Positions 1-5,175 of a stretch of 6,804 nt of DNA are shown one piece after another. The notes under the pieces are model-generated. The model made no database searches. It saw nothing but the letters and a program-made list of their open reading frames with translations, and was not told the DNA's origin. The stretch covers positions 1-6,804 of the forward strand of contig CAAFWB010000138.1 in assembly GCA_900766395.1 (NCBI GenBank), given 5' to 3'. Every line of letters starts with the position of its first letter. The first letter of the stretch is position 1. The stretch is from Clostridia bacterium (GTDB taxonomy: Bacteria > Bacillota > Clostridia > Christensenellales > UBA1242). Both the position numbers and the translations under genes were made by a program.

Positions 1-555
1 ACAAGAATAATCTTGATTCCACTCATGATTTTCTTCTATTTGGCATCATCATTTATTCCTTACAGCAAAATTATTGCACTTGGCATTTTGGTCATCGCTT
101 CATGCACCGATTTTGTTGATGGAATGATTGCAAGAAAATATAACCTAGTCACTGATTTAGGGAAATTTCTTGATCCAATTGCTGACAAACTTCTCGTGTC
201 ATCAGCACTTTTGCTTGTTTGTTGTGATGGAACAGTTCCCGCACCATACGGAGTTATTGCAGCAATCATAATTATTGGTCGTGAACTCATCATCAGCGCC
301 TTCAGACAAATTGCTGCAACCAAAAATTTTGTTATGGCAGCAGACAAGTGGGGCAAACTCAAAACAATTTTTCAAGACATTTCACTTCCTGCATTATTTT
401 TGCTTTCGTTCTTCAAAACGGCAAATATTGAAATCAATGCAACATTCATGACAGTATTTGAAATCATCAACTGGGTGCTTCTTGGAATTGCAATTCTTCT
501 GACAATCGTTTCAATGCTCAATTATTTGATTAAAAACTGGAAGGTGGTTAAATAG
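1..555 (+). CDS. pgsA: CDP-diacylglycerol--glycerol-3-phosphate 3-phosphatidyltransferase (5' partial)
   Basis: Integral membrane enzyme that transfers the phosphatidyl group from CDP-diacylglycerol to glycerol-3-phosphate, the committed step of phosphatidylglycerol synthesis. The complete CDP-alcohol phosphotransferase signature DG-x2-AR-x8-G-x3-D-x3-D is encoded at 118-186, with all three conserved Asp positions of the metal and substrate site present. About six hydrophobic segments flank it, at roughly visible codons 5-20, 23-35, 64-75, 83-101, 127-138 and 149-177. The frame is open from base 1 and begins with TRIILIP, which matches the family's N-terminal '(L)TxxRIxLIP' region, so only around ten codons should lie upstream. 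The TTG at 13 is therefore not the real start. The 184 visible codons plus that missing piece agree with the usual 180-200 residues. It ends in TAG, overlapping the cinA start by one base. Family assignment is firm; PgsA rather than another CDP-alcohol transferase is supported by the cinA-recA context. Confidence 0.95.
   Translation, partial: TRIILIPLMIFFYLASSFIPYSKIIALGILVIASCTDFVDGMIARKYNLVTDLGKFLDPIADKLLVSSALLLVCCDGTVPAPYGVIAAIIIIGRELIISAFRQIAATKNFVMAADKWGKLKTIFQDISLPALFLLSFFKTANIEINATFMTVFEIINWVLLGIAILLTIVSMLNYLIKNWKVVK
541..547 (+). promoter_or_regulatory. Ribosome binding site of cinA inside the pgsA end
   Basis: AAGGTGG lies 7 bases before the GTG at 555. It is the best Shine-Dalgarno match nearby and fixes the cinA start at a GTG that shares one base with the pgsA TAG (TAGTG). 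This arrangement suggests translational coupling of the two genes. Confidence 0.8.
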
Positions 556-1778
556 TGAACGCAAGAATATATTGTCTTTCTGACAAAATATTGCTTGGGA
601 GAACAAGCAACAAGTCAATTCAATATGTGAGCAAATGTTTGTTCTCAAATGGTTTTCGAATTGACGAAATTCAAATTCTTCCAAACAATGTGACTGAAAA
701 TTTTGACGATATAACAAGATTTGAAGGCAAACAAAATCTGTTTGTCTATATTCTTGATTCTCAAATTTCCTACCCACAAATTTTGAATGGTATTTGCCAA
801 AAAACTGGGGTTGAAAAGGCAACATCAAACATTGCAAAAACAGTTATTCAATCTCGTTATTCTTCAAAAAACATCCCAATACCAAAAGAAAGCGCAGATT
901 GCCAACTTGTTCCAGAGGGGGCATATGTTGTTGGAAATATTTATAGCGACATACAATGTGTTGTGCTTTCAAGCAAAAACGATTTCTATTTGATTATGCC
1001 AAGCGGCGAACAAGAACTTGAAACATATCTTGACAAAATGCTCTCATTTGTTCTTCAAAATCAACCGCAATACAAGCAGTGTCAAACCTTTAAAACTTTT
1101 GGCCTCAGCGAACAAAATATCAGACAGGTGCTTTCTGATCTGATAAAAAACAAAGACAAAATTTCAATCAATGTCTATTCAGACAACTTGGACTCGGAAA
1201 TCATTATACGTTCAAAATCAGAGCAAGTTGCTTTTAATGAATATGTTGGAAAAGTGTTCTCGCGGCTTAACAAATATATTTACGCAGAAGAGGCAATATC
1301 AATGGAGCAAACATTGTTCAGATTGCTCTCAAATTCAAATTTAAACGTGTCGTTTGGCGAGTCAATAACGCATGGCAACATTTTGAATTCTCTTATGACA
1401 GCAAATCCCGAATTTTCAAAATATATAAAAGCGACATATGTTTTTCAGGATGCAAAAAATATTTGTGACAGAATTTCAGCAAAAACTTCAACAATTCAGA
1501 ACTTTGGAAACAGCAGTGTTGAAACAATTTTTGAGGTGTCTTCAAACATAATTAATGAAACAGGCTCAGACATTGTTTGTGGAGTTGTTGGAAGTTTTGA
1601 AAATGAAGTTTGCAAGTCATATGTCGCAGTTGGGGATAAAAATGCAATCCATGTTTACAAAAACACATTCTGCGCACCTTTTTGTGAAGCGATCGACAGC
1701 ACAACAAAGGCAACTTTATTTTATTTAATCAAAAAACTACGACAAAATGATTTTCATTTTGATAAAAAAATTATATAA
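555..1778 (+). CDS. cinA: CinA-family protein, full length but with degenerate active-site motifs
   Basis: The family joins an N-terminal MoCF-like (COG1058) domain to a C-terminal nicotinamide-nucleotide amidase (PncC-type) domain; members are linked to NMN salvage and, in some Bacillota, to competence. The 407 residues match normal CinA length, and landmarks align throughout: MNARIYCLSDKILLG (1-15) with 'MxAEIIAVGTELLLG', LVPEGA (118-123), the linker TFGLSE (181-186), YIYAEE (241-246), and ESITHG (269-274) with 'ESCTGG'. The functional loops have changed. GTE became SDK (9-11), the 'TGGLGPT' loop became YILDSQI (65-71), 'LPGPPSE' became IMPSGEQ (147-152 region), and the PncC 'TGIAGPGG' loop became VVGSFEN (344-350). 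Ser270 and Thr272 of the PncC motif remain. The pgsA-recA position is the classic cinA locus. I am confident of homology and doubt conserved catalysis; it may be a pseudoenzyme or a divergent subfamily. The frame is unbroken and ends in TAA. Confidence 0.85.
   Translation: MNARIYCLSDKILLGRTSNKSIQYVSKCLFSNGFRIDEIQILPNNVTENFDDITRFEGKQNLFVYILDSQISYPQILNGICQKTGVEKATSNIAKTVIQSRYSSKNIPIPKESADCQLVPEGAYVVGNIYSDIQCVVLSSKNDFYLIMPSGEQELETYLDKMLSFVLQNQPQYKQCQTFKTFGLSEQNIRQVLSDLIKNKDKISINVYSDNLDSEIIIRSKSEQVAFNEYVGKVFSRLNKYIYAEEAISMEQTLFRLLSNSNLNVSFGESITHGNILNSLMTANPEFSKYIKATYVFQDAKNICDRISAKTSTIQNFGNSSVETIFEVSSNIINETGSDIVCGVVGSFENEVCKSYVAVGDKNAIHVYKNTFCAPFCEAIDSTTKATLFYLIKKLRQNDFHFDKKII
1743..1761. repeat. 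Perfect 8-bp inverted repeat in the cinA tail, next to the recA promoter
   Basis: CAAAATGA (1743-1750) and TCATTTTG (1754-1761) are exact reverse complements around a TTT centre. The element encodes CinA residues 397-403 and covers the putative recA -35 element. It is followed on the plus strand by A-rich rather than T-rich sequence, so it does not look like a terminator. It could be an operator or an mRNA hairpin; either role is inference, and chance is possible in AT-rich DNA. Confidence 0.5.
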
Positions 1779-1779
1779 T
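1751..1779 (+). promoter_or_regulatory. Candidate sigma-A promoter of recA
   Basis: TTTTCA (1751-1756, 4 of 6 to TTGACA) is separated by 17 bases from a perfect TATAAT (1774-1779), which overlaps the cinA TAA. Transcription would begin near 1786, about 20 bases before the recA start. The perfect -10 and ideal spacing favour it, but the weak -35 and high AT content mean it could be fortuitous. recA may also be read from the pgsA-cinA transcript. Confidence 0.5.
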
Positions 1780-1795
1780 AAAATTAAATTTATTT

Positions 1796-1801
1796 GAGGT
1801 G
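1796..1801 (+). promoter_or_regulatory. Ribosome binding site of recA
   Basis: GAGGTG followed by AAAA and the ATG at 1806. The GAGGTGAAA context recurs at the miaB start (5166-5174), which suggests a shared strong initiation signal in this genome and supports both start choices. Confidence 0.85.
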
Positions 1802-1805
1802 AAAA

Positions 1806-2819
1806 ATGGACGATAAGAAAAAACTTCTTGATGCTGCAATCTTGCAAATCGAAAAACAATTTGGCAAGGGCGCAATCATGAAACTTGGAGAAAAGAAAAT
1901 TGAACCGATTGAGGTTATTCCAACAGGATGTTTGACACTTGATTATGCACTTGGAATTGGCGGAATCCCAAGAGGAAGAATCATTGAGATTTATGGACCA
2001 GAATCTTCTGGTAAAACAACAGTTTCTTTGCATATTTTGGCAGAAGCTCAAAAAATGGGAGGAACAGCGGCTTTTATTGATGCAGAACACGCACTCGACC
2101 CAATTTATGCTCAAAAACTTGGTGTAAATTGTGCTGAACTCTATGTTTCTCAGCCTGACAATGGTGAACAAGCGCTTGATATTTGTGAAACAATGGTTAG
2201 AACTGGGGCAGTTGATATTGTTGTTGTTGACTCTGTTGCTGCACTCACTCCGAAAGCAGAAATTGATGGCGAAATGGGTGATAACCATGTTGGACTTCAA
2301 GCAAGACTTATGAGCCAAGCACTTCGCAAACTCACTGCAATCGTAAATAAGAGCAAAACTTCTGTTATATTTATTAACCAACTCCGTGAAAAGGTTGGTG
2401 TTATGTTCGGAAATCCAGAAGTCACACCTGGTGGAAAAGCTTTGAAATTCTATTCAAGCATTCGTCTTGATGTCAGAAAAGTTGACACAATCAAAGATGG
2501 GGCAAACATAGTTGGAAACAGAACAAAAGTTAAAGTTGTTAAAAACAAACTTGCTCCTCCTTTCCGTGTTGCAGAATTTGACATTGTTTATGGCGAAGGA
2601 ATTTCAAGAGAAGGTTGTCTTCTTGATTTGGCACTTCAATTTGACCTAATTCAAAAAACAGGTTCTTGGTTCTCTTATCGTGACGAAAAAATTGGTCAAG
2701 GAAAAGAAAATGCAAAAGACTATCTCAAGAAAAATCCTGAGGTATATGCTGAACTTGAAAAAGCAATACGTGAAAAAATGCAAAACGCTGACCTTCTTGA
2801 AGTTGGCGGAGAAGACTAG
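1806..2819 (+). CDS. recA: Recombinase RecA
   Basis: ATP-dependent DNA strand exchange protein; its filament on single-stranded DNA drives homologous recombination and stimulates LexA self-cleavage. The 337 residues are a normal, compact length. Walker A is GPESSGKT (64-71); the catalytic Glu is E94 in DAEH; Walker B is IVVVD (138-142); NQLREK (191-196) leads into the L2 DNA-binding loop with TPGGKALKFY (207-216). The C-terminal domain is present, but the tail after it is short and only modestly acidic (LEVGGED). The start is set by the GAGGTG site at 1796. The gene is 27 bases beyond cinA and runs tail-to-tail into the minus-strand PBP gene, with the two TAG stops overlapping within one CTAG. 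A likely terminator lies downstream, inside the PBP gene. I found no GAAC-N4-GTTC or CTGT-N8-ACAG LexA box upstream. Identification is certain. Confidence 0.99.
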   Translation: MDDKKKLLDAAILQIEKQFGKGAIMKLGEKKIEPIEVIPTGCLTLDYALGIGGIPRGRIIEIYGPESSGKTTVSLHILAEAQKMGGTAAFIDAEHALDPIYAQKLGVNCAELYVSQPDNGEQALDICETMVRTGAVDIVVVDSVAALTPKAEIDGEMGDNHVGLQARLMSQALRKLTAIVNKSKTSVIFINQLREKVGVMFGNPEVTPGGKALKFYSSIRLDVRKVDTIKDGANIVGNRTKVKVVKNKLAPPFRVAEFDIVYGEGISREGCLLDLALQFDLIQKTGSWFSYRDEKIGQGKENAKDYLKKNPEVYAELEKAIREKMQNADLLEVGGED

Positions 2820-5083
2820 ATATACCATTTGTCGTCATCAATTTTTTGCGTGTTTTCGTCTTGAGAAAAGCAAAATTTTATAACATTACTCTTATTGCTG
2901 ATAACTTCAACGTTGTCAGCAAAATTTTTTATTTTTGCAACGAGATAGAAAGACTGAAATTTGTCTTTTGTGGAGTTGACAACATATTCTTGAAGACCGC
3001 TTGTGTTTGAACAAGTGAAAACCAAATCGGTTTTTCCGTCTTTTTCATTAAATAGTTCATATTCAACATAATCTTTTGCGTCAAATGTTATGATTTTTTT
3101 GCCGTCTATTGTTGTTGTTTCAATCCTTGGAGCATCGAGTTTGACAAAGTTTTCTGATACCTGATTTGGAAGATTAAATTTTGAAAATATTTCTTTGACT
3201 TTGTATCTTTCGGGAGTGAAAGTGTTTGCTTTTTGGATTAGACTGTTTTCTTTTAGCGCCAAAAGGTCAATTTCAACTTCTTCAACCGAATTTGTACGAG
3301 AAAAATCTTTTGGTTTTTGGGTCAAAACATTTTCATAAATCTGTTTTGCGATTGTGGTTGGCAACTTGCTTCCAGAAAGGTCTTTTTGAGGCTTGTTGTC
3401 AAGGCGTCCAACCCAAACTCCTGTGAGTTTGTCAGTTGTATATGAAATGCTATATCCGTCAGTGTTTCCAGCCTTTGTTCCAACGGTTCCAGTTTTTCCA
3501 GCGATTTCAAAACCGAGAGTTGAAAGTTTTTTGCTTGTTCCAAAATTTACGCAACCTCTCAACATATCGGTCATGAGATAAGATGTGTCATCACGAAAAA
3601 CAAAATTTTCAACTGGGTTGTGGTGGTAAACAATTTTTCCTTTTTCGTCAGTTATGTATTTGACAAAAGTTGATTTAACAAATTTTCCCTCATTGGCAAG
3701 AGGCAGATATGCGTTTGTTAGTTCTTCAAGTGTTGTCCCATGCTTGAAACCACCAAGAGCCAACGCATAGTTGTTGTCGCTCTCGTCAAATTCAATGCCG
3801 CATTTTTTTGCATAGTATTTTGCGTCATCAATTCCAACATAACTCAAAACCTTGACGGCAACTGTGTTGAGCGATTTATTTAGAGCAGTGCGAACAGAAA
3901 CATTTCCCATATATGATTTTGACGCGTTGTTTGGAGAATAGCCATTTATGTTTATTGGTGCATCTTCAACGATTGAACAAGGAAAAATTTTATTCTCTTC
4001 AAGGGCAGGAGCATAGACCAAAACAGGCTTTATCGCCGAACCAGGTTGACGCTTGATTTGTGACAACTTCAAATTTCCAGTCCCAACATAAGACGAGATT
4101 GCACCTGTTTTTGTGTCCATGTTTATCGAACTAATCTCGCACCCATTTGCAAGTGATTTGCAAGATGATATTATTTCAATCAGTTCCGATTGTTCTTTTG
4201 GATTTTGATAAGTATGAATTTGATAGCCCAAAAGACCAATTTTTTTGGCTGATAGTCCCAAAATTCTTTGACTTTCATCAATCGCCATTTGGCTATATGA
4301 ATTTATCTTGCTTTCGTCTGATTTTGTTATGTTGAGGGTTATTGGCTTTTCTTTTTCTTCTTGAAGAGTTGAAGGGGAGATTGTCCCGTAATTACACAGA
4401 TTTTCAAGAACAATATCTCTTTTTTTCTTGCAATTTTCGGCCCTTGTGATTGGGTTAAATTTTGACGGAGCGGAAATCACTCCTGCAAGAATAGCACTTT
4501 CACTCGGCGTCAAATTTTTGGCACTTTTCGAAAAATAAAAGTTTGCAGCGCTTTCAATGCCATAGCAGTTGTTTCCAAAATATATGCAGTTGAGATAACT
4601 TTCAAGAATTTCGTCTTTTGAAAGTTGTTTTTCCATTTGTTTGGTTATTGCAATTTCACGAAATTTTCGCGTCAAAGTTTTTTCGTTTGTTAGGTGAGTG
4701 TTTTTGATTAGTTGTTGACTTATGGTTGAAGCTCCTTGTTTGAAACGAAAACTTTTCAAATTAACAAGTGTTGCTTTGACCATACGTTTGTAGTCAAGAC
4801 CTTTATGGTTATAAAAATTTTTATCTTCTGTCGCAACAAAACACTCATATACATGAGGTGGAAGCGAAGAAAGTTTGATTGATTTGTGATTTATGAGATT
4901 ATCTTCTTTTATCAGATTTTCTTTGTCGTCATAGAGCGTTATGTTAAAGCTTGAAACATCAAGTTTTGATTTGTCAAAATTCGAAGTTTTTGAAAAATAG
5001 ATATAAACCGAAAAAAATGCTAAGATTGAAAGCAAAATAAAAATTCCAAACGAAACCAAACTCCACTTAACAAATTTCTTCAC
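2816..5083 (-). CDS. Class A (bifunctional) penicillin-binding protein, PBP1A type
   Basis: Membrane-anchored enzyme that polymerises lipid II into glycan strands and cross-links the peptides outside the membrane. From the GTG at 5083 it has 755 residues: MKKFVKW then one membrane anchor (about 5-30); a GT51 domain with ATEDKNFYNHKG (catalytic Glu86), GASTISQQLIKN (117-128) and the KFRE to ILESYLN region (about 140-165); a transpeptidase domain with SAIK (nucleophile Ser349, Lys352), SLN (404-406) and KTG (530-532); and a beta-rich, possibly FN3-like C-terminal segment (about 647-737). All catalytic motifs are intact. The frame opens farther upstream at a TTG (5137), giving 773 residues, but neither start has a clear Shine-Dalgarno. 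I prefer GTG because it yields a classic MKK start and because the extra codons would overlie the promoter region. It converges on recA and diverges from miaB. Twelve Cys lie in the extracytoplasmic part. Confidence 0.95.
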   Translation of the reverse strand: MKKFVKWSLVSFGIFILLSILAFFSVYIYFSKTSNFDKSKLDVSSFNITLYDDKENLIKEDNLINHKSIKLSSLPPHVYECFVATEDKNFYNHKGLDYKRMVKATLVNLKSFRFKQGASTISQQLIKNTHLTNEKTLTRKFREIAITKQMEKQLSKDEILESYLNCIYFGNNCYGIESAANFYFSKSAKNLTPSESAILAGVISAPSKFNPITRAENCKKKRDIVLENLCNYGTISPSTLQEEKEKPITLNITKSDESKINSYSQMAIDESQRILGLSAKKIGLLGYQIHTYQNPKEQSELIEIISSCKSLANGCEISSINMDTKTGAISSYVGTGNLKLSQIKRQPGSAIKPVLVYAPALEENKIFPCSIVEDAPININGYSPNNASKSYMGNVSVRTALNKSLNTVAVKVLSYVGIDDAKYYAKKCGIEFDESDNNYALALGGFKHGTTLEELTNAYLPLANEGKFVKSTFVKYITDEKGKIVYHHNPVENFVFRDDTSYLMTDMLRGCVNFGTSKKLSTLGFEIAGKTGTVGTKAGNTDGYSISYTTDKLTGVWVGRLDNKPQKDLSGSKLPTTIAKQIYENVLTQKPKDFSRTNSVEEVEIDLLALKENSLIQKANTFTPERYKVKEIFSKFNLPNQVSENFVKLDAPRIETTTIDGKKIITFDAKDYVEYELFNEKDGKTDLVFTCSNTSGLQEYVVNSTKDKFQSFYLVAKIKNFADNVEVISNKSNVIKFCFSQDENTQKIDDDKWYI
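2895..2936 (+). terminator. Rho-independent terminator of recA, embedded in the PBP coding sequence
   Basis: TTGCTGATAAC (2895-2905) pairs with GTTGTCAGCAA (2912-2922) around the loop TTCAAC, giving an 11-bp stem with one G-T wobble. It is followed by AA, T6, A and T5 (2923-2936), a typical U-tract. It begins 76 bases after the recA stop and reads only on the plus strand; on the minus strand the hairpin is followed by AATAAGAG, with no T-run. The same bases encode PBP residues near its C-terminus (AKIKNFADNVEVISN), so the structure is held within coding sequence. Confidence 0.75.
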
Positions 5084-5102
5084 AACTTTATTATGCAAAT
5101 AT

Positions 5103-5132
5103 ATTATATAATTATTTATATTTGATTGAAAA
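5103..5132 (-). promoter_or_regulatory. Possible promoter of the PBP gene
   Basis: Read on the minus strand, TTTTCA (5132-5127) stands 18 bases before a perfect TATAAT (5108-5103). Transcription would begin near 5096, leaving a very short leader before the GTG at 5083. The -10 sits in the palindrome ATTATATAAT (5103-5112), so a TATAAT exists on both strands. Chance occurrence is a real possibility in such AT-rich sequence. Confidence 0.35.
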
Positions 5133-5154
5133 TCCAAAATTTTTTTTGTATACT
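5126..5154 (+). promoter_or_regulatory. Sigma-A-type promoter of the miaB-mutS operon
   Basis: TTGAAA (5126-5131, 5 of 6) and TATACT (5149-5154, 5 of 6) are separated by exactly 17 bases. The spacer contains a T8 tract (5140-5147). Transcription would start near 5161, directly before the miaB ribosome binding site, giving a short leader of about 15 bases. This is the best promoter match in the window. Confidence 0.7.
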
Positions 5155-5165
5155 AGAGTGTTAAT

Positions 5166-5172
5166 GAGGTGA
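5166..5172 (+). promoter_or_regulatory. Ribosome binding site of miaB
   Basis: GAGGTGA ends three bases before the ATG at 5176. It is nearly identical in sequence and spacing to the recA site and fixes a start with a minimal N-terminus (MLYHIVTFGCQMN), without the long leader seen in some Bacillota MiaB proteins. Confidence 0.85.
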
Positions 5173-5175
5173 AAT

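Noticed and set aside
1743..1775. Inverted repeat at the cinA end as a terminator between cinA and recA
   Set aside because: The stem is AT-rich and followed on the plus strand by GATA3-type A-rich sequence (ATAAAAAAATT) rather than a T-run, so termination is unlikely.
1700..1805. LexA (SOS) box upstream of recA
   Set aside because: I looked for GAAC-N4-GTTC and CTGT-N8-ACAG patterns and found neither; only the unrelated CAAAATGA inverted repeat is present.
1737..2381. A 214-codon open frame on the minus strand opposite recA
   Set aside because: It lies wholly opposite well-conserved recA codons and the end of cinA, has no recognisable motif, and gives a low-complexity Asn/Ser/Cys/Phe-rich product typical of an antisense shadow.
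2724..2741. CTCAAGA-AAAA-TCCTGAG hairpin in the recA 3' part as a terminator for the PBP gene
   Set aside because: The stem is only 7 bp with a wobble, and on the minus strand it is followed by ATAGTC before a short T4 run, so it lacks a proper U-tract. No convincing PBP terminator is visible in the window.
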